From an uncultured Flavobacteriales bacterium (GTDB lineage: Bacteria > Bacteroidota > Bacteroidia > Flavobacteriales_E > Vicingaceae), in NCBI GenBank assembly GCA_937925525.1, contig CALALS010000200.1, positions 1 through 32,497 of the forward strand: a stretch of DNA of 32,497 bases, read 5' to 3'. This document shows, piece after piece, positions 10,501 through 18,756 of the stretch. The notes under the pieces are model-generated. The model did no database searches and had not been told where the DNA came from. It saw only the letters and a program-made list of their open reading frames with translations. A program made the position numbers and the translations under genes. Numbering within the stretch: position 1 is the stretch's first letter; each line of letters begins with the position of its first letter.

Positions 10501-10683
10501 CTCTATTTCAGTTGGTGATGCCCCTGGATAACTAGCTTGAACCAAAATTATTCTGGATTCGTTTTCAGGGAAAAAGGTTTTTCGTAAACTATTTAACCCA
10601 AAAAATCCAAAAATGATTATCAGAAAAAGAATTACATTTCCGGTAATAGGATATTTTATAAAATACGTAATTAAACTTCTCAT
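7528..10683 (-). CDS. Efflux RND transporter permease (AcrB/HAE1-like)
   Basis: This is the inner-membrane proton-driven pump of the efflux system. The 1051-residue length and layout are those of a full RND protein: a first helix (residues ~10-30), a large periplasmic domain, a block of six helices, then the same again. The proton-relay pair is visible in GILVDDGIVIAENI, within the fourth helix. The second half contains IVLILMLAIIVLTFRSF and GILVNDALVFI. Closest in type to HAE1/AcrB and MdtB-like multidrug pumps rather than the metal-specific CusA, but the substrate cannot be told from sequence. It starts 20 nt after the adaptor gene. Confidence 0.95.
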   Translation of the reverse strand: MRSLITYFIKYPITGNVILFLIIIFGFFGLNSLRKTFFPENESRIILVQASYPGASPTEIEEGIILKIEDNLDGVSGIERITSVSKENSGTVTVEAALGYEPQIVLQDVKNAIDRINSFPTGMEPPSIFIQEGRSLAMTFALSGDLSIMELKKIARGVESDLKAIEGISQVELSGFPNEEIEIRISDEQLKKYAITIEQISLAVKNYNLELTGGKIETSSENILIRSYNKTYSAIDIENVVVKQLATGQTIRLGDIAEVKEIWEDVPYERSFRGKTAVVVTVNHTIHEDIVGITTDIKKYLLDFNEKNKVVQADIIQDQSKTVVDRIDLLTNNGIIGFILVLIILSMFLHPYTSFWVALSIPIAFSGMFILASFYGISINVISLFGMIIVIGILVDDGIVIAENIYQHVEKGKKPIQAAIDGTLEVFPAVTSAVLTTVIAFSIFFFLDGRMGEFFPQMGFVVIATLLFSLIEGAFILPAHIGHSKALSSTGKKMFYQKIIDFFVNMMELMKNKFYEPILNFALKSPVVVVVITVCLFAITIGGISSGMIKMTVFPNIESDFINVDLKMPSGTNKEITDKWITYVQDKVFEVNEEMMEEYDGIDLIQGIDKSLGPNTNQAKLNIVLLTSEERHHQTPEIVNMILDKVGQIPGAEQLSMTSATPFGRAISIALYSDDNRELENARAMLVEEMDKLGKLKNIESTDEKGMRELNLKLKEKANSLGLSYGEIMSEVRKAFFGREVQRLQKGIDEVKVWVRYDKNNRNFLGDLENMHINLKGNEYLLKDLVTIEDTRGVVAINHIDGKRSVTVTADLINPKVDNTNVISSYIKDEILPQVFQVYPSVKFSQEGQVREQLKTGRSAAKAGPIVLILMLAIIVLTFRSFLQTLAVLTLIPFGLIGVGWGHFIHDAQISMFSWFGVIALIGILVNDALVFITALNVNLKEGMPFNDALKKAGLSRFRPILLTSLTTVAGLAPLIFEKSFQAQFLIPMAIAIAYGLIMATFLTLILLPAVLKILNQIRWIGTWLVTGKVKTKEEIEPAVKELEAERTIGV

Positions 10684-10703
10684 TGAAATTCTTTTTAAAT
10701 CAT

Positions 10704-11735
10704 CTAATCTAAAATCGTCACCTTCATTCCGCTATATAAACCTTTAGTATAATCTCTCAATACTTTATCGCCATTCTTTAAACCACCCACAATAGCCCTA
10801 TCACTATTAGTAAACAACACGTTAATTTCTCTTTCTTTCAGAATTCCGTTTTCCACTACAAACACTTTATTATCAATAACTAATTTTCGACTGATTAAAG
10901 TTGTGTTTTGGTAAGTTTCTCCCTTAATATTTCCCGTCATAAACATTCCTTCACTTAAACCTTCTCCGGTTAGTTTCACATAAGCTTTTACCATTTGTGA
11001 ACTTGGGTCAACAGCAGGATTGATACGATAAACTTTTCCTTTCCACACTTTATTTATATCCTCTGAAGATAAAGTCACTTCATCTCCAATGTTTACATAT
11101 TTTTTATCGGCAATACTAAACTCTGTTTCTAAATCAAATACATCGGTTCCCACAAACTCTCCTATTTTTTGCCCAACACGTATAAGTGTTCCTTGCTTCA
11201 CTGCCGCCTGTGAAACAACTCCATTAAATGGAGCGTTAATAACATACTTTGAAAGTCGTTCTTCTTGGCTTTTAATGGTATAATAAGTATTTAATATCTG
11301 CTTTCCTGAGATATAAATTTTAAATTTTTTATCATTTATTTCAGGTAAATTAGGAAGCGGTTTATCTACTTCTATTGAAGCCAAAAATTTTTCCCATGAT
11401 TTTTGTTCACTTGGGAAGTCAATCACAATATCACCCATCAATGCAGAAACTTGAGTTAGCAGATTGCTTTTCTGTGCTTTTAAATTATTTCTTAATTCTC
11501 CGCTCTCTATTATAATTAGAGGATTTCCTTTAGAAAATTTAACACCTTCTTTAAAATTTGCATTTTGGAGCACACCCGTAACTTCAGAAAAAACCTCAAT
11601 TTTATCAAATGAATTTACTTTTCCTGAAAAAGGAATTATTGCTTTGTTGTCTGAAAGTTCAACTACATTTACTCTAACTCCTTTTATGGCTTCAAGGTTG
11701 TCTTTGTTTTGAATTTCGGGTTTAGAACCCAGCAT
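10704..11735 (-). CDS. Efflux RND transporter periplasmic adaptor subunit (start codon uncertain)
   Basis: This membrane fusion protein links the RND pump to TolC. Visible parts are the lipoyl/beta-barrel motifs FSEVTGVLQNANFKEGVKFSKG-like near residues 45-65, a short hairpin, then INAPFNGVVSQAAVKQGTLI and the barrel and membrane-proximal domains. The first ATG is at 11735, but that product would lack any export signal or anchor. The open frame continues upstream to 11813 and encodes a convincing membrane helix (SIILIALSVIITIVVIKIML), so the true protein probably begins upstream. No ATG, GTG or TTG exists there; the first codon after an in-frame TAG (11814-11816) is ATT at 11811-11813. A GTG at 11826-11828 would run into that TAG after four codons. 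An ATT start, or a nonsense or frameshift change just after the original start, are the options. Confidence 0.85.
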   Translation of the reverse strand: MLGSKPEIQNKDNLEAIKGVRVNVVELSDNKAIIPFSGKVNSFDKIEVFSEVTGVLQNANFKEGVKFSKGNPLIIIESGELRNNLKAQKSNLLTQVSALMGDIVIDFPSEQKSWEKFLASIEVDKPLPNLPEINDKKFKIYISGKQILNTYYTIKSQEERLSKYVINAPFNGVVSQAAVKQGTLIRVGQKIGEFVGTDVFDLETEFSIADKKYVNIGDEVTLSSEDINKVWKGKVYRINPAVDPSSQMVKAYVKLTGEGLSEGMFMTGNIKGETYQNTTLISRKLVIDNKVFVVENGILKEREINVLFTNSDRAIVGGLKNGDKVLRDYTKGLYSGMKVTILD

Positions 11736-11833
11736 TATTTTAATAACAACTATAGTTATAATAACTGATAAAGCAATTAAAATAATAGAACGAAGGCTGT
11801 TTGTTACGTTAATCTAAGCTATATTCACGTCTT

Positions 11834-12277
11834 TTAATGTTTGTTGTTAAATGTGTATAGTATAATTGTTGTAATTACTTTTGAAAATATTTTGAAATCA
11901 TTCTCAGAAACACCTTTTGTTAAATTTCTCATGGTATTTTGCTCAACTTCCTCACATTTCTTAAGCATTTCCATACCTTTTTTTGTGATTACTAATTGAT
12001 TTTTACGCTTGTCTGTTTTATTGGGAATACGAACCAGTAAATTAAGTTTTTGTAGAACATAAATATTTCGTAAAAAAAGGGATTTATCCATGCGCAATAA
12101 ATCAGCACAATCTTGCTGACTGATATCTTCATGAAAAGTGATGATTTTTAGTGTAATAAACTGCTCCGCAGAAATTGGACAATTGGCTAATTCAAAGTTT
12201 CTAGTCAATGTGTCCTTCATTGCCTTCATGGTCATGCCGACCATTCGCCCTAACGATATCTTATCATCTGCTTGCAA
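11834..12277 (-). CDS. MarR family transcriptional regulator
   Basis: This is a 147-residue winged-helix regulator. The helix-turn-helix lies around residues 50-80 (ISQQDCADLLRMDKSLFLRNIYVL) and is followed by the wing (VRIPNKTDKRKNQLVITKKGMEML). It starts the efflux operon, about 20 nt ahead of the open frame of the adaptor. It probably controls expression of the pump and itself, as MarR proteins next to efflux genes usually do; the ligand is unknown. The ATG at 12277 lies about 17 nt after the predicted transcription start. Confidence 0.9.
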   Translation of the reverse strand: MQADDKISLGRMVGMTMKAMKDTLTRNFELANCPISAEQFITLKIITFHEDISQQDCADLLRMDKSLFLRNIYVLQKLNLLVRIPNKTDKRKNQLVITKKGMEMLKKCEEVEQNTMRNLTKGVSENDFKIFSKVITTIILYTFNNKH

Positions 12278-12299
12278 ACCGCTGCGTTAATTATCGAAA

Positions 12300-12331
12300 C
12301 AAATGTAGAATTAAATCGTTGACTTTTGCAA
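12300..12331 (-). promoter_or_regulatory. Promoter of the marR-RND-tolC operon
   Basis: On the minus strand a TACATTTG (-7 element, complement of 12300-12307) lies 21 nt after a TTG (complement of 12329-12331), close to the TTG-N19-TAnnTTTG consensus. The upstream part overlaps a GTTG/CAAC inverted repeat (12319-12333) that could be a MarR operator; this second point is weak. Confidence 0.6.
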
Positions 12332-12375
12332 CTAATTTTATTTTTGGTAAAATACTAGGATAAGTGGTAAAGCTA

Positions 12376-14988
12376 TTAGTTTATTAGCCCAGTTGCTGCT
12401 TCAAACGCTTTTACTAGGCCATTAACATCTTTTCCTCCCGCAGTGGCAAAAGTAGGCTGTCCACCTCCGCCACCTTGTATATGTTTGGCTAAATCTCTGA
12501 TTAGCTTACCGGCATTTAAGTCCTTTACTTTTGACAATGTATCTCCTATTGCAATGGTTAAACCTGCCTTATCTCCGGCTTTATTACCCAAAACCAGAAA
12601 CAAATTATCGTACTTATTTTTTAGTTGAAAAGCTATATCTTTTATGGCAGCTGCATCTTCAATAGCTATTTCTCCGGCATAAAATTTACTGCCATTAATC
12701 TCTTTTAACTCTTCCTCTATTCTCTTTTTCTCAGTGTTAGCCTGTTGCTTTACAAAGTCATTAAGCTGTTTTAACAAAGATTGATTTTCTTCTTTCAAAG
12801 CTGCTATTGATTTTAATACATCCTGGGGGTTTTTAAGTAGCTCTTTAATTTTGTGCAGCGTAGCTTCTTCCCTTTTAAAATACTCATCACATTTTTGCCC
12901 GGTAATAGCCTCAATTCTTCTTATTCCGGCAGCTACAGAACCTTCTGAAACAATTTTAAACAAGCCAATTTGAGAGGTGTTTTTCACATGAGTTCCACCA
13001 CATAATTCGACAGAATCACCAAACTTAATTACCCTTACCGTATCTCCATATTTTTCACCAAATAAAGCCATTGCTCCCATTTCTAAAGCTTCTTTATGAG
13101 GTACGTTTCTCTTTTCCTCCAACTCAAAAGATTTACGAATACGCTGATTAACCAACTGTTCCACTTTAGTTATTTCTTCATCGCTTACTTTTTGAAAATG
13201 TGAAAAATCAAAACGTAAGTATTCGTCATTTACCAATGAACCTTTTTGCTCAACGTGTGTTCCCAGCACCTCTCTTAATGCCTGGTGAAGTAAATGTGTA
13301 GCTGAATGATTACATTGTGTTGCTTCTCTTTTTTCCTCATTCACAACCGCCAAAAATTTCCCATCGAATTTATTAGGAAGCTTCTTTGACAAATGAATAA
13401 TTAGGTTATTTTCTTTTAACGTATTAAATATCTCAACTTTCTCACCGTTTTGGTCAATGTAACCTTTGTCACCCACTTGTCCACCACCTTCAGGGTAAAA
13501 AGGAGTCATATTAAACACCAACTGATAGTAGGTTTTATTTTTCTCTTTAACTTCTCTGTATTTAGTAATTTTAACTTCTGTTTGTAGGGTATCATAACCT
13601 ACAAATTCCTCCACATCATCGTTAGCTAAAACAACCCAATCAGATGAAGATGTTTCTGCGGCATTCTTAGAACGTTCTTTTTGCTGATTTAATTGGTTCT
13701 CAAATTCTTTTAGGTCAACTTCTTTGCCAATTTCATTTGCCATTAACACCGTTAAATCTAAAGGAAACCCAAAAGTATCGTATAATTCGAAAGCAAAAAC
13801 ACCATCAATAGTAGCGTTGGGATTTTTTAAATTATACTCATTAAATCGATTAATACCTCTTTCTAAAGTTCTTAAAAAGCTTTCTTCTTCTTCCTTAATA
13901 ATCTTGGCTATTAATTCCTTTTGCTTAATTATTTCAGGGAAAAACTCACCCATCTGTAAAGCTAAGGTTTGAACCAATTCAAAAATAAAAGCGTTTCTAA
14001 CATTTAAAAAGCTGTATGCGTATCGAATTGCTCTTCTTAAAATCCTTCTAATAACGTATCCTGCACCAGTATTAGATGGTAGCTGACCGTCAGCAATGGT
14101 AAAAGAAACTGCCCTAACATGGTCGGCAATTACTCTAAAAGCAATGTCCTGTTTTGAATCAGAGAAAGAATATTTTAAACCGGTTAATGTTTCAATCTGA
14201 CTAATTAGAGGAGTAAAAATATCTGTATCATAATTAGAATTTTTGCCTTGCAAAGCTCTGGTTAAACGTTCAAATCCCATTCCCGTATCTACATGCTTAG
14301 CCGGCAATGATTCCAATTTTCCACTTGCATTTCTGTTGAATTCAATAAAAACCAAGTTCCATATTTCAATTACCTGTGGATGGTCAGCATTTACCAATTC
14401 TTTGCCTGCTATTTTCTTTTTTTCCTCATCACTTCTTAAGTCAATATGAATTTCTGAACATGGTCCGCATGGGCCTGTATCTCCCATTTCCCAGAAATTA
14501 TCTTTCTTTCCACAAGAAAGTATTCTATCCTCATCTATATGTTTTTTCCAAAACCCTTTTGCCTCAACATCTTCTTTTAAACCATCATTTTCATCTCCCG
14601 CAAAAACAGTAACGTATAAATTACTTTTATCTAGTTGGTAAACTTCGGTAAGCAGTTCCCAAGCCCAAGCAATGGCTTCCTCTTTAAAATAATCACCAAA
14701 ACTCCAGTTACCTAACATTTCAAACATAGTGTGGTGATAAGTATCAACTCCAACTTCTTCCAAATCATTATGCTTACCTGAAACTCTCAAGCATTTTTGA
14801 CTATCAGCAACTCTTTTATCGGTAGCGACTTCATTTCCCAAAAAATAATCCTTGAACTGATTCATTCCTGCATTGGTAAACATTAGCGTAGGGTCATTTT
14901 TAACCACTATTGGTGCTGAAGGCACAATTTTATGGCCTTTAGATTCAAAAAATTGGATGAATTGTTTACGTATTTCTTGTGATGTCAT
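12376..14988 (-). CDS. alaS: Alanyl-tRNA synthetase
   Basis: AlaS charges tRNA-Ala with alanine in the cytoplasm and edits mischarged Ser and Gly. The 870-residue product has the class II catalytic core at the N-terminus (MFTNAGMNQFKDYFLG, then MFEMLGNWSFGDYFK and MGFERLTRALQGKNSNYDTD). The editing domain has the metal-binding HSATH motif and CGGTH, and the C-Ala region includes GGGGGQPTFATAGGKD near the end. The ATG at 14988 gives MTSQEIRKQF, the usual start; a TTG at 14994 is also in frame. All key motifs are intact. The gene is divergent from the M23 gene and looks like normal chromosomal core. Confidence 0.97.
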   Translation of the reverse strand: MTSQEIRKQFIQFFESKGHKIVPSAPIVVKNDPTLMFTNAGMNQFKDYFLGNEVATDKRVADSQKCLRVSGKHNDLEEVGVDTYHHTMFEMLGNWSFGDYFKEEAIAWAWELLTEVYQLDKSNLYVTVFAGDENDGLKEDVEAKGFWKKHIDEDRILSCGKKDNFWEMGDTGPCGPCSEIHIDLRSDEEKKKIAGKELVNADHPQVIEIWNLVFIEFNRNASGKLESLPAKHVDTGMGFERLTRALQGKNSNYDTDIFTPLISQIETLTGLKYSFSDSKQDIAFRVIADHVRAVSFTIADGQLPSNTGAGYVIRRILRRAIRYAYSFLNVRNAFIFELVQTLALQMGEFFPEIIKQKELIAKIIKEEEESFLRTLERGINRFNEYNLKNPNATIDGVFAFELYDTFGFPLDLTVLMANEIGKEVDLKEFENQLNQQKERSKNAAETSSSDWVVLANDDVEEFVGYDTLQTEVKITKYREVKEKNKTYYQLVFNMTPFYPEGGGQVGDKGYIDQNGEKVEIFNTLKENNLIIHLSKKLPNKFDGKFLAVVNEEKREATQCNHSATHLLHQALREVLGTHVEQKGSLVNDEYLRFDFSHFQKVSDEEITKVEQLVNQRIRKSFELEEKRNVPHKEALEMGAMALFGEKYGDTVRVIKFGDSVELCGGTHVKNTSQIGLFKIVSEGSVAAGIRRIEAITGQKCDEYFKREEATLHKIKELLKNPQDVLKSIAALKEENQSLLKQLNDFVKQQANTEKKRIEEELKEINGSKFYAGEIAIEDAAAIKDIAFQLKNKYDNLFLVLGNKAGDKAGLTIAIGDTLSKVKDLNAGKLIRDLAKHIQGGGGGQPTFATAGGKDVNGLVKAFEAATGLIN

Positions 14989-15036
14989 AATCAATGTTAA
15001 AATATGTTAACTGCTATGTAAGTGATGAATTATCAT

Positions 15037-15067
15037 ATTGATAGAAAGAGATAATTTCATACATTTG
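15037..15067 (+). promoter_or_regulatory. Consensus Bacteroidota promoter of the M23 peptidase gene
   Basis: TTG at 15038-15040 and TACATTTG at 15060-15067 are separated by exactly 19 nt, matching the TTG-N19-TAnnTTTG consensus. The transcript would start near 15073, giving a leader of about 33 nt. Confidence 0.75.
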
Positions 15068-15105
15068 CACCGCTAAACAGGTGGCAAAAGTATAAAAATA
15101 GCCTA

Positions 15106-16077
15106 ATGGCAGCAAAATATAAATACAATCCAAGAACTCTTCAGTACGAAAAGGTTAAAGTAACTTTTAAGCAAAAGTTTTTTCGTGCTTTAGCTTTTAT
15201 GTCGTTGGCATTGGTTTTTGGCGTACTATTAACTCTTGCCAGCTATGAATTCATTAACTCTCCAAAAGAAAAGCATTTAAAGAGAGAAAACGCTCAACTA
15301 CAAACTCAATATAAATTACTAGATAAGCGTGTTGAGCAATTATCAGCTGTTTTAAAAGATATTGAAAACAGAGATGATAATATTTACAGAGTAATTTTTG
15401 AGGCCGAGCCAATTCCAAAGGAAATTAGACAAGCCGGTTTTGGTGGTAGCTGGGAGCGTTATAAGGAATTGGAGGGGTTTGATAATTCAAAGCTTGTTGT
15501 TACCTCTAGCAAGAAAATAGACAAACTTTCTAAGCAAATGTATATTCAATCAAGGTCGTTTGATGAAGTACTTAAAATGGCTAAGAAAAAAGAAAAAATG
15601 TTGGCTTGTATTCCAGCCATCCAGCCAGTATCGAATAATGATTTAACCAGAATGGCATCAGGCTATGGTTACCGAATTGACCCACACTACAAAGTGCAAA
15701 AGTTTCATGCCGGCATGGATTTTACGGCTCCAAGAGGTACGCCTATTTATGCTACAGGTGACGGAGTGGTTTCGAGAGCTGATTCTGAATCTAGTGGATA
15801 TGGAAAGCATGTAAGAATAAATCATGGTTATGGTTATGAAACGCTTTACGCACACATGAGCAAAATGTTGGTAGTTCCCGGTCAAAAAATTAAGAGAGGT
15901 GATATTATCGGTTTAGTAGGAAATACAGGGAAATCTGTTGGTCCACATTGTCATTACGAAGTTCGTAAAAATGGAAATCCTGTAAATCCAATCAACTTTT
16001 ACTTTAACGACCTTACGGCAGAAGAGTATGATATGTTAATCAAACTTTCATCTGCTCCTTCTCAATCATTTGACTAA
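15106..16077 (+). CDS. Membrane-anchored M23 (LytM) family metallopeptidase
   Basis: The protein probably cuts or helps regulate cutting of peptidoglycan cross-links in the periplasm. It has a short basic cytoplasmic start, one membrane helix (about residues 28-50), a coiled-coil segment (about 55-90), and a C-terminal LytM domain. The zinc and catalytic residues are present: H201 and D205 (HAGMD), H250 (LYAHMS), and H281 and H283 (PHCHYEV). It therefore looks catalytically active, unlike EnvC/NlpD-type activators with degenerate sites. The length of 323 residues is typical of this group, which usually sits beside alaS in flavobacteria. It is followed 44 nt later by a MerR-type gene. Confidence 0.92.
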   Translation: MAAKYKYNPRTLQYEKVKVTFKQKFFRALAFMSLALVFGVLLTLASYEFINSPKEKHLKRENAQLQTQYKLLDKRVEQLSAVLKDIENRDDNIYRVIFEAEPIPKEIRQAGFGGSWERYKELEGFDNSKLVVTSSKKIDKLSKQMYIQSRSFDEVLKMAKKKEKMLACIPAIQPVSNNDLTRMASGYGYRIDPHYKVQKFHAGMDFTAPRGTPIYATGDGVVSRADSESSGYGKHVRINHGYGYETLYAHMSKMLVVPGQKIKRGDIIGLVGNTGKSVGPHCHYEVRKNGNPVNPINFYFNDLTAEEYDMLIKLSSAPSQSFD

Positions 16078-16124
16078 TTATTTCAGATAGTTTTCCTTAT
16101 TTTAGCCATCAAATTTAAGTTTTG

Positions 16125-16457
16125 ATGTTAGAATTTCCTGAATTAACAAAAGTGTATTATACCATTGGTGAGGTTGCCGATATGTTTAAGGTAAACCAAT
16201 CGCTTATTCGTTTTTGGGAAAAGGAATTTAATGAATTAAAGCCCTCTAAAAACAACAAAGGAGACAGACGTTTTACACCTAAAGACATTGAAAAGCTAAA
16301 ACTAATTTATCATCTGGTAAAAGAGAGGGGATTTACACTGGAAGGTGCTAAAATGAAGCTAAAAGAAAATCCCGATAAATTAAAAGATAATGCTGAATTG
16401 GTTGCTTCTCTTCAAAAAGTAAAAAGCTTTTTATTAGACTTGAAAGAAAAGTTATAA
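16125..16457 (+). CDS. MerR family transcriptional regulator
   Basis: This is a small 110-residue DNA-binding protein. The MerR winged-helix region is at residues ~8-75: YYTIGEVADMFKVNQSLIRF gives the recognition helix, and GDRRFTPKDIEKLKLIYHLV gives the wing and third helix. There is little beyond the HTH and a short helical tail, so no ligand-binding domain is evident. The ATG at 16125 is preferred over an adjacent TTG at 16122. The stop codon ends at 16457, directly against the last base of yifB on the other strand. It follows the M23 gene closely and is probably co-transcribed with it. Its targets are unknown. Confidence 0.88.
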   Translation: MLEFPELTKVYYTIGEVADMFKVNQSLIRFWEKEFNELKPSKNNKGDRRFTPKDIEKLKLIYHLVKERGFTLEGAKMKLKENPDKLKDNAELVASLQKVKSFLLDLKEKL

Positions 16458-17993
16458 TTAAACCCACCCTTCCCTATCTAATGAACGATATTGTATGGCT
16501 TCGGCCAAGTGTTGTGCAGAAATATTTTCTTCGGCTGATAAATCTGCAATAGTTCTGGCTACTTTTAAAATACGAGCATAAGAACGAGCTGAAAACCCCA
16601 GTCTGTCAACTGCATTTTTCAATATTAACTCACCTGTTTTATCAACCTTACAATATTCCTCAATTAATTTAGGTGGTAATTGTGCATTTGAGTAAATACC
16701 CTGGTGTTTTTTATAACGCTCTTGTTGAATTTTTCTGGCAGCCAATACTCTGTTTCGAATTACCTCACTACTCTCTCCTTTTCGTTGTTCCGATAGTTTT
16801 TCAAAAGGCACTGCAGTTACTTCAATATGTAAATCTATCCTGTCTAAAAGTGGTCCCGATATTTTATTCAAATACCTTTTTACTACACTTTCTGCATCAC
16901 CGTTAGGATTAGTAGGATCATAAAAATCTCCGCTTGGTGAAGGATTCATTGATGCTACTAACATAACATTACAAGGATATTTTACGGAAATTTTAGCACG
17001 GGAAATATTTATTTCTCTATCTTCCAAAGGCTGCCTTAAAACTTCTAAAACTGCCCTTTTAAATTCAGGTAATTCATCCAAAAATAAAATACCATTATGA
17101 GCCAATGAAATTTCACCGGGTTTTGGATTTGAGCCACCACCCACCAATGCAACATCACTAACTGTATGATGAGGAGAACGGAAAGGACGAGTAGTAATTA
17201 ACGATGAATTTCCCTCCAAAAAACCAGCTACTGAATGTATTTTAGTTGTTTCTAATGCCTCAGATAATGTTAAAGGGGGAAGTATCGTTGGAATACGTTT
17301 TGCCAACATGGTTTTACCACATCCGGGAGGCCCGATTAAAATAATATTATGTCCACCTGCAGCCGCTATTTCCAATGCTCTTTTAACGTTTTCTTGCCCC
17401 TTTACATCTTGGAAATCTAAATCGTATCCTTTAAAATTTGAATTAAAAACATCCTCTGCATTTAAAACAGATGGATTGATAGTAGCTTCTCCATTTAAAA
17501 AATCAACTACCTCTTTAATATTTTCAACTCCCAATACCTCAAAGTTGTCCACAACAGCCGCTTCATTGGCATTGCTCTTGGGTAATATAATTCCTTTAAA
17601 ACCTTCTTCTTTAGCTTTTATAGCAATAGGCAAAACTCCTTTTATGGGTTGTAATCCCCCATCAAGTGAAAGCTCACCCATAATAATGTATTTCTCAATA
17701 TCTTTAAATTCAATTTGTCCGGATGCGGCTAATATCCCCAGAGCAATAGTTAAGTCATAGGCAGAACCTTCTTTACGAATATCGGCAGGAGCCATATTCA
17801 CTACAATTTTTCTACCCGGCATTCTGTATCCGGCACTCTTTAACGCAGACTCAATACGATGTTGACTTTCTTTAACTGCATTGTCCGGCAAGCCAACTAA
17901 AAAGAATTTCACTCCTTTATCTACACTAACTTCAACAGTTATAGTAATCGCATCAATTCCATAAACAGCACTTCCGAAAGTCTTAATTAGCAT
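16458..17993 (-). CDS. YifB/ComM family Mg chelatase-like AAA+ ATPase
   Basis: In other bacteria ComM (YifB) is a branch-migration helicase that helps integrate DNA during natural transformation. The 511-residue protein has the N-terminal ChlI-like domain (residues ~20-140), Walker A GPPGCGKT at 221-228, and Walker B GILFLDELPEFKR. The Mg-chelatase C-terminal domain ends in ARSYARILKVARTIADL. The cysteine cluster seen in proteobacterial ComM (NPCPCG) reads NPSPSGDFYDP here; as far as I know this is usual in Bacteroidota. It abuts the merR gene tail to tail with no gap. Confidence 0.93.
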   Translation of the reverse strand: MLIKTFGSAVYGIDAITITVEVSVDKGVKFFLVGLPDNAVKESQHRIESALKSAGYRMPGRKIVVNMAPADIRKEGSAYDLTIALGILAASGQIEFKDIEKYIIMGELSLDGGLQPIKGVLPIAIKAKEEGFKGIILPKSNANEAAVVDNFEVLGVENIKEVVDFLNGEATINPSVLNAEDVFNSNFKGYDLDFQDVKGQENVKRALEIAAAGGHNIILIGPPGCGKTMLAKRIPTILPPLTLSEALETTKIHSVAGFLEGNSSLITTRPFRSPHHTVSDVALVGGGSNPKPGEISLAHNGILFLDELPEFKRAVLEVLRQPLEDREINISRAKISVKYPCNVMLVASMNPSPSGDFYDPTNPNGDAESVVKRYLNKISGPLLDRIDLHIEVTAVPFEKLSEQRKGESSEVIRNRVLAARKIQQERYKKHQGIYSNAQLPPKLIEEYCKVDKTGELILKNAVDRLGFSARSYARILKVARTIADLSAEENISAQHLAEAIQYRSLDREGWV

Positions 17994-18056
17994 TTGGTAT
18001 CTTTTTTGTTAAGTAACGAAAATAATTTTTATTTTTAACTTCTTAAACTACAACTA

Positions 18057-18500
18057 ATGAAAAAAATTCTACTATCTACTCTATTTGCAAGTATAGCTTT
18101 TATCGGTTTTGGTCAAGACGATGATGTTGAACCCACTTGTTATCAAAAGTATGCTACTGTGTTTGAAAAAAGGGGTGCTTTCCCTATTGCTGATGGTGTT
18201 TATGACGATGTAATTATTTCTTTCAGAAAAGGTTCATCGGCAGACTGCTTTTATGGAAAGGTTACTGTGCAAAACAGTCTTATTATTAAAAGTGAGATTT
18301 ATTTAAAGTTTGAAGATAACAGTTACGAAAAAGTAGAGCGAGTTTATAAACATGAAGATGATATAGTTGGTATTATTAATGGAATATCTAAGACTATGGT
18401 AACCATGGATGATGAGTTAATTAATGTTCTGTTTGTGTCTAAGATTAAGCCGAAAAAGAAATCTTATGTAAGAGCAAAAGAGCCTGATTTTGATTTATAA
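18057..18500 (+). CDS. Uncharacterised small secreted protein
   Basis: I do not recognise this 147-residue protein. It has a clear signal peptide (MKKILLSTLFASIAFIGFGQ), then an acidic segment, two cysteines spaced far apart (near residues 28 and 59) that could form a disulphide, and a beta-rich body. The tail is basic then acidic (KIKPKKKSYVRAKEPDFDL). There is no sorting domain, so it is probably periplasmic or surface-exposed. It is divergent from yifB and ends at a strong terminator. It appears to be the last gene before the accessory region. Confidence 0.7.
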   Translation: MKKILLSTLFASIAFIGFGQDDDVEPTCYQKYATVFEKRGAFPIADGVYDDVIISFRKGSSADCFYGKVTVQNSLIIKSEIYLKFEDNSYEKVERVYKHEDDIVGIINGISKTMVTMDDELINVLFVSKIKPKKKSYVRAKEPDFDL

Positions 18501-18524
18501 GCGTAAGGATTTTTTTCTCTTTTC

Positions 18525-18552
18525 AAAGCCTAACTAAAGTTAGGCTTTTTTT
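18525..18552 (+). terminator. Rho-independent terminator
   Basis: AAAGCCTAAC (18525-18534) pairs perfectly with GTTAGGCTTT (18539-18548) around a 4-nt loop and runs into a T-tract to 18552. It ends the preceding secreted-protein gene. Confidence 0.9.
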
Positions 18553-18637
18553 GTACCCCAAACAGGGGATATATCAAACTCAAATATACAAGAAGATATA
18601 CTTTTAATTGAGAATTTTGAAAAATAATAAATAGCTG

Positions 18638-18697
18638 TTACTGCTAGTTAATGGTAATTACTGGCAAAAAATGGCATTTACTAGCAATAAGTGAACA
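18638..18697 (+). repeat. Three tandem imperfect 20-bp direct repeats
   Basis: The units are TTACTGCTAGTTAATGGTAA (18638), TTACTGGCAAAAAATGGCAT (18658) and TTACTAGCAATAAGTGAACA (18678), exactly in register. They sit 60 bp or less ahead of a small HTH-like gene. The 20-bp period is close to two helical turns, so the array could be an operator or iteron set for that protein. Confidence 0.65.
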
Positions 18698-18756
18698 GGA
18701 GTTTTTTAACTATTGGGTTCTTTGTTTTTAATATGAATAAACAAAACCTGTCAAGT

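Noticed and set aside
16458..17993. Loss of the cysteine cluster in YifB as a novelty
   Set aside because: NPSPSG in place of NPCPCG is, to my knowledge, normal for Bacteroidota YifB proteins.
18551..18590. A degenerate tRNA 3' end (GTACCCC...ATCAAACTC) as the second attachment site
   Set aside because: Only six bases match the tRNA-Leu end exactly, and the T-arm pattern is not preserved; it is too weak to call.
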